Shown: one piece after another, positions 47,473 to 57,420 of the stretch | How positions within the stretch are numbered: position 1 is the first letter of the stretch | Layout of the letters: the number at the start of each line of letters is the position of its first letter | Assembly (NCBI GenBank): GCA_023105745.1 | Contig: JALGQZ010000007.1 | Location: forward strand, 3,393,592-3,457,591 | Length of the DNA: 64,000 nt | Direction of reading: 5' to 3' | From: Austropuccinia psidii | Lineage: Eukaryota; Basidiomycota; Pucciniomycetes; Pucciniales; Sphaerophragmiaceae | The notes under the pieces: generated by a model | Databases searched by the model: none | What the model was told of the DNA's origin: nothing | The model's input: only the letters and a program-made list of their open reading frames with translations | Position numbers and translations under genes: made by a program

Positions 47473-48909
47473 TGTCAGGATGAGTCTATGTTGAAGTGGT
47501 AATAAAGCTATTTACAGCTTAAACTATGACTGTGACACGTGGAAAATAGTTTAAAATGCTTTTATAAGGGTTAAAGATGGATTGCTTTAATAATAAAAGG
47601 GCTTTACTATAAGTAATATAGTGGTGGTGAGCGCTGTTGAAAGCCCTGGGTGCAGCTTTACCTGTTGGATTACAATAATAAAGACTACAATACTTTAAAT
47701 TAAGAGTATACCTGATTATTACCCAAGAGTAAAACTGTTTTTGACAGTTTACTACGTAGGGTATTCAAGAGCAGGATGAGGAGACAATTCTGGCTGTGAA
47801 AAGCCTCCTTTTTATCCTGAAATGGGGTGGAAAGGGTGCTAGACCTTTCCACATAGAGGAAGTGAAGTTTTTTCACCCTCCAGGACTGGCTTGTGGTTTG
47901 CAAACAGTCTTTATGCCCTGTATTGGGTTCAGATGTGGTTTTGAAACCACATCTGGGCAGTTTTCACCAATACAGGGTGAAAATCTTCATCTGGGGACCT
48001 CACAGCTTGATTCTGACGTGTATGACGCGTAGAATGCTGTACAGAAACTGTATGGGACCCCAGTATTGACTTACTTATGAGGTATTAAATTATTAAAATG
48101 CTTCTTTGTCTGTTTGACACCTCATAATCAGAGTACAACTGTATCCTGTCATAATACAGCTGTATTGGCCATATTGTGGGATTATAACCTTCAAATGGCT
48201 ATAACTCTGTCGGTTTTTGAGATATCATGCTCAAAGTTGGTTCATTGGATAGCCCTGTATGAGCTCTACACAATGATACCCCATTTGGTATGGTTATCAT
48301 TAAATACGACAAAGTCATCCCATGTACAAGGTTTCTGTACATAGGCATGGTTTGGGCAAAAAGCTGTATTGAGCTTGTTTGCCTCATAACTTCTGTTATA
48401 GTTGAGATATGAAGAAGTGGAAGGCACCATCAGATAGCCCTGATTGTTTTCTTTCCAAAAAGACCCCACTTCAAGTATCCCAAACTAAAACTGTAGAAGT
48501 TAGATGAGAGGTGAATGTTTTGTTCACCCTTATTTGGCCTGAATTTGACCATAACTCAAGTAATACTGGTGCTAGGTCAGTTTGGCTGGTACCATTGGAT
48601 AGCCCTGACTTAGAGCTCCATTTTGAATACCCATTTGATGGGGTTAAGCCTCTCCTTCTAGATTTTAGATGGGAGGTGAAAATTAAGGTTTATGCTCAGC
48701 AATAACTTTGAGCAGGAATAACTTTGTTATTTCTTGTCCTATGGCGATGGGACTTATGTTTTCAGAAAGAGGTGAGTTTCCTCTTTCTTTTGATACCTTT
48801 TGAGCTGATTTGTCTCAGCTCCATGTTTTGGTGGTATCCTGGCTATACCATTGGTTTATGGTATTTTGGCTGTCATGCTTGTGCTCTGGTTTTGAGTCAC
48901 AGGCTGACA
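47473..48909 (+). mobile_element. Solo LTR G (1437 bp) inside F
   Basis: Begins TGTCAGGATG and ends CAGGCTGACA, giving a 6-bp terminal inverted repeat TGTCAG/CTGACA. It is flanked by the perfect duplication CTGTT (47468-47472 and 48910-48914). It contains no transposase or pol. It shares tracts such as ACAGCTGTATTGGCC with the H LTR, so probably belongs to a chromovirus family related to B and H. Strand is assumed, as no internal region fixes it. Confidence 0.85.
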
Positions 48910-50115
48910 CTGTTGATCACAGATTCTGTAGAGTGACTTGGCTATAATTTCAAAGTCTTTCAAGTGTTTCTTATAATAACTGGCAAATCCTAGAAAAGAC
49001 ATCATTTCTTTCTTATTCTGTGGTATTGGCTTAAGTAACACTGCTGCAACTTTATTTTTGTCAATACCTAAGCTTAAACCAGAAACAATATGTCCTAATG
49101 CTTCGACCTCTTCAAAACCAAAATTGCATTTCTTGAGTGAAATCTTCATATTCACTTCTGAAACTTTGTGAATTACTCTTGCAAGTCTTTCAAGGTGCAA
49201 AGACCATGAATCAGAACATATGATAATATCATCAATATAAATGATAAGCCATCCTTCAGATAATTCTGTGGGGAAGATGGTATTTATCATTCTTTGATAA
49301 TGAGATGGTGCATTTTTAATACCAAATGGAATTCTAAGATACTCATAAATACCACAGTGAGTGATAATTATAAGTAATTTCTTAGCTTTAGGCGTCAGAA
49401 CATTTTGGTGAAAGCCTTTCAATGCATCCATTGATGTTATATACTTGGCTTTAGTTAATTGGGTCAAGGTTTCTTGAGTTATAGGAATTGGATCCCTATC
49501 TGGAACTGTGTAGGTATTCAATGCTCTAAAATCTCCAACCATTCTTGACTTATCATTATTCCAGGAAATAATAACAGGTGTTCCCACTTCAACTTATTCA
49601 TTATGGCCTACTTTCCTTAGTACACCAAGTTGTATCAACTCTTGGATATGTTTTTCCAAGGCTTCTCTAGCTCTGGGACTGGCTGGATAAGCTGATCTTC
49701 TAAGTACTGGAGGATATGGTCTGTCAATATTAAGAGTAATATCAACTTCATGTCCTTTTATACCACCTAATGGTTCATTATCAGAGGCAAATGCATTATT
49801 ATATGTGTATAACACATCAATGAGTTCATTTCTCATCTTTGGTGACAATGATGGATTAATTTGTGCTTAAACAAGTTGATTAGCCACAAATTCCTCCTTG
49901 TAAGTATCTTTCTTAGAAGTTACTATTGATATTTTTTTGGACATATTGGAAAAAGCAATTTTTTCTCTTTTGTTTTCTCCAATTGTAAAATATCCGTCTT
50001 TATGGTTATTGATGTCAATACCATAAATATTCAAATAATCATTTCCAAGAATTATATGTTGAGATGTACAATTGTCCATTACTACTATCTCTGTCTTCAC
50101 TCTTATACTTCCTTC
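48910..50115 (-). pseudogene. pol: Element F reverse transcriptase remnant
   Basis: In minus order: the end of protease (49867-50127, VMDNCTSQHIILGNDYLNIY), the RT amino part (49594-49848, GHEVDITLNIDRPYPPVLRR) and RT (48915-49587, [47 protein letters not shown]). A TAA splits the two RT parts at about 49591. H cuts the protease at 50116 and G cuts the RNase H linker at 48909. The YIDD box is intact. Confidence 0.9.
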
Positions 50116-50883
50116 TGTAACAACCATCCATCAGGGGTAAGGGTATTCATTCATACACCCACTCAAACACCCCAAATCAGCAAATCCAGTATCTGCATCA
50201 GCATGCAGTTTCAGCAATCTTCATTCTGAAACATGCATACAGCTTGGTACCTCAATACAGCCTGTCAATACCTGTACAGGCTGGATTCACCCAATACAGT
50301 TTCAATACACCAATATGGAACTGTATGATCACTCAAATACACCACACCTCTTGTACAGGTTCTGTACAGCTGTACAGGACCTGTATTGGCCAGACTCAAT
50401 TCAAATCATCAAGTATTCTCATGAAAACTCTTCCTCTGGATCAGGGCTGGTGATTCTCACATATACCAGCCCCTCTTCCTCCCCCCTGGGGACTTTTCCC
50501 CAGTTAATTAATTTAGTTGATTTATTATTATCTGAATATTCTTATCCTTATATTTTGGGTATTATATTTATTTAATCTTAAGTTAGTCTTTGCCTTTTTT
50601 CTTTCTTCGCCTGTACAGTATGAGTTGGGTGGCCATATCCTTATTAACCCTTCTCTTTCCATTCTGACAGGTTGAAACAGTGGACTTGGACTTGTTTGTG
50701 GTTGGCTCTTCTGTTTCTTATTCTTATTTCTTTTGTTGCTGCTTTTCTTATATTCATTCTTTTAGTAATTCATCTTTAACACTCTTAAGTGTATCTCATC
50801 TTATCTTATCTTTGAGCCCTCCATAAGTGAGTCCCAGTTTACTGAGTGCCAGGCCCTCTTCACTTCGAAGAGCCCCTGTGACA
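50116..50883 (+). repeat. Element H 5' LTR
   Basis: TGTAACAACC to CCTGTGACA. Contains the CTGGGGACTTTTCCCCAG hairpin at 50486-50503 and the AGTTAATTAATTTA segment matching the primer site. ORFs inside occur identically in both LTRs and have no support as genes. Confidence 0.95.
50486..50515 (+). promoter_or_regulatory. H LTR hairpin and predicted transcript start / self-primer
   Basis: 7-bp perfect arms CTGGGGA/TCCCCAG with loop CTTT (50486-50503), running into AGTTAATTAATTTA (50502-50515). The latter is the exact reverse complement of 50885-50898 just after the LTR. In Tf1-type elements the first bases of the RNA prime reverse transcription, so the RNA 5' end is predicted near 50502. The hairpin is also present in B. 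Confidence 0.55.
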
Positions 50884-50898
50884 TTAAATTAATTAACT
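50884..50898 (+). other. Element H primer-binding site (self-priming type)
   Basis: TTAAATTAATTAACT begins at the first base after the LTR. No TGG is present, so this is not a usual tRNA primer site. Fourteen consecutive bases pair with 50502-50515, and a G-U and a U-A pair can extend it. Confidence 0.65.
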
Positions 50899-51572
50899 CA
50901 TATTTGATTCTTTCTTTTCATTCATTATATTCATTTCTCTCATTCATCAATTATGATTCCTTTTATGATTTAATGATCTTAATGATTATGAATTTTTCTT
51001 TCTCATCAATTTTCATCTCATTCATTTCATTCTCATGAAAATTGATTCTTTTTCTTTTCTTAATCATTGCTGACCATTTCATCACTTCATTTTATTTTAT
51101 CAATCAAATTTTTTCTGTGTTCTTATTCAGGTTTTATCTAGGAATTATTGATTGGATTATTCATTGGGATTCATTTGGGTTATTGATTCAGGATTTATTG
51201 GATTTATTGACTTTGAAATCTCAAGATATTGATTGATCCTCAAGAATTTATTTTGATTTATTGATTGACTTGACTCATCAAGATATTGAATTGATTTCTG
51301 AAGATTTTGAATTGATTGATTGATTCCTCAAGACCTTGATTTCATATTGAAGACACTGAATTATTGATTTATTGATTATTGATTTACTCAAGATTATTGA
51401 TATTTGATTTGATTTGATTGTTGATTGATTGAATTTATTTGACTGTTGATTGAATTTGATTCCTCAAGGTTTGAATTGATTCCTCAAGATTCATCAAGAT
51501 TTTATTGTGATTGATTTGGCCAAATTTGATTATTCTTCTTAATACCATCAAGTTATTTTAATTCTTTTCATA
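50899..51572 (+). other. Element H T-rich leader with ATTGA repeats
   Basis: About 670 bp with no gene. T-rich and A-poor at many positions, dominated by TTGATT, TCAAGATT and ATTTATTGATT units from 51150 on. The same character appears in the leader of B. Confidence 0.65.
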
Positions 51573-52934
51573 ATGCCAGTCCAGCATAGCCCCCCAGCAA
51601 AGAATACTAGATCCCAGAAAATTCCAGCTGTTCTCACTCCTACACCAAGGGCTCCTCTTGACCGCACACCATCAGTTCATCAACTGAGTGCAAACTTGGA
51701 CAGAGGACCACCAATGGAAGGAGCAGCACCCTCAAGAAGAGGTGGAATGAAATCTAGAAGATCAAGATCCTTTTCTGGACTTTTGGGTGGCTACCCTGGC
51801 ATGTCTGAAGGTGCAAGAGCAAGATTAGGGGAAGTTGAAGATGAAGAGGGGGAAGAGTCTGTGGAAGAGGAAGATTCTGGGGAAACTGAAGTGGCAGATG
51901 CCTTGGCAAATGCTCCAGAGGTACCTCAGGGTTCTAATCTAGCCCTTTCTAGTCAACCTCTTGTCTCCCAAACTGATCCAAGTCTCCTCAAGATGATGGA
52001 GCAGATGACTCAATTCATGGGACAACTCACTCAAGCAGTTGCCCCCAGGGACAATTCCAAAGCCCCTGCTTTCAAGACTCCATCCATGAAGGCACCTGAT
52101 TCTTTTGATGGTACTCAAGCTCATAAGTTGAGAGGATTTATCCAATCCTGTCAACTAATTTTCCATAATGATCCAGCAAACTTCTTCTCAGACAGGAAGA
52201 AGGTTTTGTACTCAACTTCTTTTCTTACTGGTAGAGCTGGCAAATGGATTGAACCCTACCTCTCAAATATTTCCAATGAAGACCCTTCCTACCTCCTCAA
52301 TAATTGGCCATTGTTTGAATCTCAATTATTCACTCTGTTTGGTGACCCCAATGAAGTCAGGAAAGCTGAACAAGAGTTGGACAATTTGAGGATGAAGGAA
52401 AGTGGTCATGTTTCTTTGTACATAGCAGATTTCAGAAGCTTAATGTCAAGAATTGGAGATTGGGGGGAAAGAGCTTATATCCATGTTTACAGAAGAGGAT
52501 TGGCATCAAGATTATTGGATCAGTTGGCTTCTCACCCCGGAACTTTTGACACTCTTCAAGAACTTATGGATGTCACTTTAGAATTAGACACAAGATATCA
52601 TGAGAGGCAAAAGGAAAAGGGTGGCAATCAAGAAAAGAAGCCTCCAGTCATTGGATCCAATCAGTCTAGGCCTCCTCAAAACTCATCTTCAAAGAGGCCT
52701 CACCAGAAGAAGAATAAGAAGGGCAAGCAATTTCAATCTTCAAAGGACAAACCCCATGCTTCTCTCCTCAATAAGGACAATAAATTAATCGGTTCTGAAA
52801 AGGAGAGGAGGATTCAAGCAGGGTTGTGTACTTATTGTGGTGGAAAGCACCCAATTGAAAAATGCTTCAAGAGACCTCAGAACAAGCCTGGGTCATCATC
52901 AAGAGGCTTCCCTAGCAAGCAGGGAAAAGCCTGA
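51573..52934 (+). CDS. gag: Element H Gag (453 aa)
   Basis: ATG at 51573. A basic and acidic N-terminal region (EDEEGEESVEEEDSGETE) leads to a capsid-like part at about 165-350 (APDSFDGTQAHKLRGFIQSC; WIEPYLSNISNEDPSYLLNN; DPNEVRKAEQELDNLRM), a Lys/Ser/Gln-rich linker and a zinc knuckle at Cys419, Cys422, His426 and Cys431 with unusual C-X2-C-X3-H-X4-C spacing. It forms the particle and binds RNA. The gag stop TGA is at 52932, six bases after a GGGAAAA heptamer. Intact; related to the B gag. Confidence 0.92.
   Translation: MPVQHSPPAKNTRSQKIPAVLTPTPRAPLDRTPSVHQLSANLDRGPPMEGAAPSRRGGMKSRRSRSFSGLLGGYPGMSEGARARLGEVEDEEGEESVEEEDSGETEVADALANAPEVPQGSNLALSSQPLVSQTDPSLLKMMEQMTQFMGQLTQAVAPRDNSKAPAFKTPSMKAPDSFDGTQAHKLRGFIQSCQLIFHNDPANFFSDRKKVLYSTSFLTGRAGKWIEPYLSNISNEDPSYLLNNWPLFESQLFTLFGDPNEVRKAEQELDNLRMKESGHVSLYIADFRSLMSRIGDWGERAYIHVYRRGLASRLLDQLASHPGTFDTLQELMDVTLELDTRYHERQKEKGGNQEKKPPVIGSNQSRPPQNSSSKRPHQKKNKKGKQFQSSKDKPHASLLNKDNKLIGSEKERRIQAGLCTYCGGKHPIEKCFKRPQNKPGSSSRGFPSKQGKA
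52922..52928 (+). promoter_or_regulatory. Predicted -1 frameshift site between gag and pol of H
   Basis: GGGAAAA sits in phase G-GGA-AAA relative to gag codons (CAG GGA AAA GCC TGA). Stepping back one base gives AGC CTG AGT GGG AAT and continues open into pol. Both A- and P-site codons re-pair well in the new frame. I have not identified a downstream pseudoknot. Confidence 0.6.
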
Positions 52935-55900
52935 GTGGGAATCATGATGTGTTCAATGGTTCTCACTTATTTCCTTCAAGAGCACAATTGTGCACTCTGA
53001 ATACTAGTGTCAAGAAATCTTTAAAATTTCTTATTTTTTCTTCAATCTCTGATATTTTTTATAGTATTCTCATTGATTCTGGTGCTACAAACTCTTTTAT
53101 TGCAAAGAATTTTGTTCTCAAGTACTCATTGACTCTGTCAGAGCTCCCTGAAAAGATTCCTCTTTTCATTTTGGATTCTAATGAATCCCCTGCCTTGTTC
53201 ATCACCCATTATACCAAGTGGGTAGTTGACTTGCCTTCCTTCCCAAGCTTTGAATGGGATTTCTTTATCATAGATTCACCCAAAGGAGAAGACCTGATAT
53301 TGGGCTATGATTTCCTTTACCATTTCAATCCCATTATTGATTGGAAAAATGGATTGATCACCTATGATTCTAATCATAAGGATTCTAGTGGTATTACTCC
53401 TTCTACTAGTAATGACTTATCCACTGCTGTCAACAGTGTTGCTCTGGCTGGTGAACTTAAGACATCTTCCATCCCTTCTTCTGTCCATATCCCTTCCATA
53501 ATTACCTCTCAGTCATTACTTCCATCAAGAGATGAAGTCTTCAAAGAGATAAAGGATGTTGGAGAAGATGTTGCCATATCTTCACTTCATCTCTTCCAAG
53601 GGGATATGGACCTTCCTCCCTTATCCTTTCATGCATCCCTGGAGGAGCAGTGGGATGAGGAGGAAGAGCCAGAAGAAATTGAAACTGTGCTGAAGGTTGT
53701 TCCTCCTGCTTATCACCATTATTTGGATGTATTCTCCAAGGTGAAAGCAGAGAAACTTCCTCCACACCGCGCCTGTGATCACCATATCGAATTGGAGGGT
53801 CTTCTACCTCCAATTGGTGTTATCTACTCATTATCAAATCAAGAGTCAGAAACACTGCGGGCCTACATTTCAGAGAATGTAGAGAAAGGTTTCATTAGAC
53901 CAAGCTCCTCTTCAACAGGAGCACCTGTCCTTTTTGTCAAGAAATGGGATGGAGGTCTTCGTTTGTGTGTTGACTACCGCAAACTCAATGCTGTCACTAG
54001 GAAGAACAGATACCCTGTTCCTCCTATGAACCAGCTCCTTACCGTATTCAACGGGTCCACTATCTTCTCCAAGATAGATTTGCGTGGTGCATATAACCTT
54101 CTGAGAATCAAAGAGGGGGATGAGCACTTAACTGCCTTTAGAACCAAATATGGTAGTTATGAGTATTTGGTCATGCCATTTGGTTTGACCAATGCTCCTG
54201 CTTCTTTCCAGAATCTGGTAAATGATATATTTGCAGATTTCTTGGATGTGTTTGTTGTGGTTTATTTAGATGACATTATGGTCTTTTCCAGTTCTGAGGA
54301 GGAACATGTCAAGCATGTGGCCTCTGTCCTCCAAAGACTGAGGGACAATAATCTGTTTGCCAAAGCCTCCAAGTGTGTATTCCATGCCTCAAGTGTGGAA
54401 TACTTGGGCTATGTTGTTTCAAGTGATGGCCTCAAGATGGATTCTTCAAAGGTTCAGCAAATCCTCAATTGGCCTCAGCCCAGAAACATCAAGGCTCTTC
54501 AATCTTTTCTAGGCTTCGCCAATTTTTATCGACGTTTCATTAAAAATTATTCTAAAAAAATCACTTCTCTCACTTCCCTCCTTAAAAAAGATTCTCCCTT
54601 CATCTTCAATGAGGAAGCTCTTAGTCAGTTTCAAGCACTCAAAGAAGCTTTCACCTCTGCTCCTATCTTATCTCACTTTAATCCTTCTCTACCTACTATA
54701 GTAGAGACTGATGCTTCTGATTATGCATTGGGCGCCGTACTGAGTCAGGTGAATGACTCTGGAAAGCATCCCATTGCATTTGATAGTCGCAAGCTCTTAC
54801 CAGCTGAGCTCAACTATGAGATTCATGACAAGGAAGTCCTTGGCATAGTTTGGGCTCTCAAGCGCTGGAGGGCATTTCTTCTTTCTCTTTCCAATTCTTT
54901 TGAGGTCTTGACAGACCACTCTTCCTTGCAGTATTTCATGTCTTCCAAAGTTCTTACTCGTCGTCAGGCCCGCTGGGCTGAGTTTCTCTCTGAGTTTCAT
55001 TTCACTATCACTTACCGCCCAGGCAGGCTGGCCACTTTACCAGATGCCTTGTCACGTCGGGACGACGTGTACCCAGAGAGGGGGGTGGACTTCATCATCA
55101 AGAATCCTCAAAATCTTCATCAAGTTCTTAAGCAAGATGGAATTCAAGAGTCAAGATTCTTCTCAATCAAAGTGGAAATTTTCTCAGATTTAGTGGACAA
55201 GATTCAAAAAGAAGTATGGCAAGACAAAGACTATAAAGAAATACTCAAGCAACTAGCAAGAGGTGAATCAGTTCCAGATTATTCTCTTGAACCTCAAGCC
55301 AAGTTATTATTATTCAAAGATAGAGTGGTAATCCCAAGCAATGAAGAACTTCAACTCAATATTCTTCAAAAGCGTCATGACTCACCATTGGCTGGCCATC
55401 CTGGCCAGGAGAAGACCCTCAAGCTCATCAAGAGGGATTTTTATTGGGCTGGCATGAATCAATTTATCAAGGACTATGTGTCCTCATGTCAGCAATGTTC
55501 AAGAAACAAGAACATTCACCACAAGAAGTTTGGATTACTCAAGCCTCTTTCAATTCCGTCTGGTCCTTGGAATTCATTATCAATGGACTTTATCACTCAA
55601 TTGCCACTGTCCAACAACTTTGATTCAATTTTAGTAGTTGTGGACAGATTCTCAAAAATGGCAATCTTCATTCCAACTTATGGCACAATCACTGCTCTGG
55701 ATTTAGCTCAAATATTCATTAGCCATGTATTTTCCAAGCATGGACTCCCAGTCAGTATTGTCAGTGATAGAGGATCCTTATTTGTTTCATCATTCTGGAC
55801 TCAATTGTGTCAGCAGCTCAAGATATCAAGAGATCTTTCAACTGCCTTTCACCCTGAAACAGATGGACAGACAGAGAGGGTAAATCAGATACTAGAACAG

Positions 55901-56650
55901 TACCTTCGGATGTATGTCGGCTATCATCAAGATGACTGGCACACCTGGCTCCCTCTGGCTGAATTTGCCTATAATAATGCAGAACATTCATCAACCAAGC
56001 AATCACCTTTTTTCACCATTTATGGAAGAAATCCCAGCTTTGACTCAATCCATATTTCTCAAGACTCACCTGCTGGAAAGTTATCAACAAAACTCCAATC
56101 AGTACAGCAAGTTGTCAAAGAGGAATTAGAGTCAGCAATAAGGAGATTCAAGAAGTATGCAGATAGAAATAGGGCAATTCCACCTGATTTCCAACCTGGG
56201 GACAAAGTATGGCTAGCTTCCAAGAACATCAAGACAACAAGACCCACCAAGAAATTATCAGAAAGATGGTTGGGACCCTTTGAAGTTCTGAAGAAGATTG
56301 GCAGCCACGCATATCACCTCAAGTTGCCTCAGCAATGGAAGACAGTTCACCCTGTATTCCATGTGTCCTTATTAGAACCAGTCAAGCATTCAACTATCCC
56401 AAATCGTCATCAATTGCCGCCACCACCAGTTCTAGTGGAGGAGCAAGAAGAATGGGAAGTGGCTCAGGTTCTGGACTCAAAACTCAAGAGAGGTAAATTA
56501 TGGTATCTTGTAGAGTGGAAAGGATTCAGTGAAGACCCAGAAAGAACCACTTGGGAACCATCTTCCAACCTTACCAACTCACCAGACCTTGTCAGGGATT
56601 TTCACTCATTGTATCCAGACAAGCCTGGTCCAAATACCTCAAGAGTTTGA
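52928..56650 (+). CDS. pol: Element H Pol with chromodomain (1233 aa from first internal start)
   Basis: The open frame is in -1 phase to gag. Its first start-like codon is GTG at 52949, so expression by frameshift from 52928 is more likely. Numbered from 52949: protease Asp43 in IDSGATNSFI, RT YLDD 439-442 with LVMPFGLTNAPASFQNLV, RNase H Asp588 in ETDASDYALGAVL, integrase zinc His810, His817, Cys847 and Cys850, DD35E Asp880, Asp940 and Glu976, and a GPF motif (RWLGPFEVLKKIGSHAYHL). A chromodomain covers ~1168-1223 (EWEVAQVL, WYLVEWKGF, TTWEPSSNL). All catalytic residues are intact. The chromodomain and self-priming signal place it with the Tf1/sushi-type chromoviruses. It is the most complete autonomous element here. 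Confidence 0.93.
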   Translation, partial: SLSGNHDVFNGSHLFPSRAQLCTLNTSVKKSLKFLIFSSISDIFYSILIDSGATNSFIAKNFVLKYSLTLSELPEKIPLFILDSNESPALFITHYTKWVVDLPSFPSFEWDFFIIDSPKGEDLILGYDFLYHFNPIIDWKNGLITYDSNHKDSSGITPSTSNDLSTAVNSVALAGELKTSSIPSSVHIPSIITSQSLLPSRDEVFKEIKDVGEDVAISSLHLFQGDMDLPPLSFHASLEEQWDEEEEPEEIETVLKVVPPAYHHYLDVFSKVKAEKLPPHRACDHHIELEGLLPPIGVIYSLSNQESETLRAYISENVEKGFIRPSSSSTGAPVLFVKKWDGGLRLCVDYRKLNAVTRKNRYPVPPMNQLLTVFNGSTIFSKIDLRGAYNLLRIKEGDEHLTAFRTKYGSYEYLVMPFGLTNAPASFQNLVNDIFADFLDVFVVVYLDDIMVFSSSEEEHVKHVASVLQRLRDNNLFAKASKCVFHASSVEYLGYVVSSDGLKMDSSKVQQILNWPQPRNIKALQSFLGFANFYRRFIKNYSKKITSLTSLLKKDSPFIFNEEALSQFQALKEAFTSAPILSHFNPSLPTIVETDASDYALGAVLSQVNDSGKHPIAFDSRKLLPAELNYEIHDKEVLGIVWALKRWRAFLLSLSNSFEVLTDHSSLQYFMSSKVLTRRQARWAEFLSEFHFTITYRPGRLATLPDALSRRDDVYPERGVDFIIKNPQNLHQVLKQDGIQESRFFSIKVEIFSDLVDKIQKEVWQDKDYKEILKQLARGESVPDYSLEPQAKLLLFKDRVVIPSNEELQLNILQKRHDSPLAGHPGQEKTLKLIKRDFYWAGMNQFIKDYVSSCQQCSRNKNIHHKKFGLLKPLSIPSGPWNSLSMDFITQLPLSNNFDSILVVVDRFSKMAIFIPTYGTITALDLAQIFISHVFSKHGLPVSIVSDRGSLFVSSFWTQLCQQLKISRDLSTAFHPETDGQTERVNQILEQYLRMYVGYHQDDWHTWLPLAEFAYNNAEHSSTKQSPFFTIYGRNPSFDSIHISQDSPAGKLSTKLQSVQQVVKEELESAIRRFKKYADRNRAIPPDFQPGDKVWLASKNIKTTRPTKKLSERWLGPFEVLKKIGSHAYHLKLPQQWKTVHPVFHVSLLEPVKHSTIPNRHQLPPPPVLVEEQEEWEVAQVLDSKLKRGKLWYLVEWKGFSEDPERTTWEPSSNLTNSPDLVRDFHSLYPDKPGPNTSRV

Positions 56651-57420
56651 TTTATGGTGCTTGGTGGGGAGAAGAAGTTATGAAAGTAAGTTCCTCTCCT
56701 GGCATGCACCTTTAAGGGGGTATTCTACCCATATGTTGTTGTAAGCATCACCTTGGCCACCTTGTGAGCACTTGTCATTTCTTTGGACAGGTTCAGGAAG
56801 CATACAACATCAATACCCTCCATTTGGACCTTATCAAGATATGGCCCAATGTTTTCTTTATTTATTTTTCATTTCTTTCTTTATTATCATTTCATTTTAC
56901 GCCAATCATCATAATTCAAGACATTCATTTACTTCAAGTCATCACGGCAATTCTTTTCATAAGTCATTTATGGCAATTCAACTCAGAAGTCATTTATGGC
57001 AAGTTATTTCAAGTTTATGGTGCTTGGTGGGGAGTGGAAGTTATGAAAGTAAGTTCCATCTCCTGGTATGCATCCCTGAGGGTTCTACTTCTTGTAAAAC
57101 ATTACCTTGGCCACTCTGTGAGCATCAAAATGCTTGGTTTTCCTTTTTTCAGACTTATTGGCCAAAATCAAGCAACTCACCACAAGAAGGACCAACCATC
57201 AGGATTTTTCTTTATTTTCTTTCTTTACTCTCATTTTCTCTTATTCTTTTATTTTTCTTTCTTTCTTTACTTGTATAATTTTCTTTCTTTTATTTCTTTA
57301 AAGCAGCAGCATCCCCTCCCCAAATCATGTATTGGGAGGTTCCATTATTTTTTCATTTTTTTTTAGTATTTATAAGAGTGGGGATAGAAGGCAAGCCAAA
57401 CACAAACAAGGAAAAGGAAA
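56651..57420 (+). repeat. Element H spacer with an imperfect ~105-bp duplication
   Basis: 56653-56762 and 57017-57125 are imperfect direct copies (both begin TTATGGTGCTTGGTGGGGAG and share GAAGTTATGAAAGTAAGTTC and CCTTGGCCAC). The remainder is T/C-rich (TTTCTTTCTTT runs at 57210-57300). Long ORFs here, such as 56764-57366, are low-complexity and not credible. The segment lies between convergent pol and antisense gene ends. Confidence 0.6.

Noticed and set aside
47796..48936. Several small ORFs in G
   Set aside because: G has clean LTR termini and a target duplication; the ORFs show no motif and lie on both strands.
53541..53813. Minus-strand ORFs inside H pol (53541, 53912, 54797, 55818, 56059)
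   Set aside because: Shadows of the long pol frame; no support.
56764..57366. 200-codon plus-strand ORF after H pol
   Set aside because: Mostly Phe/Leu/Ser from T/C-rich runs; overlaps another equally long ORF and the 105-bp duplication.
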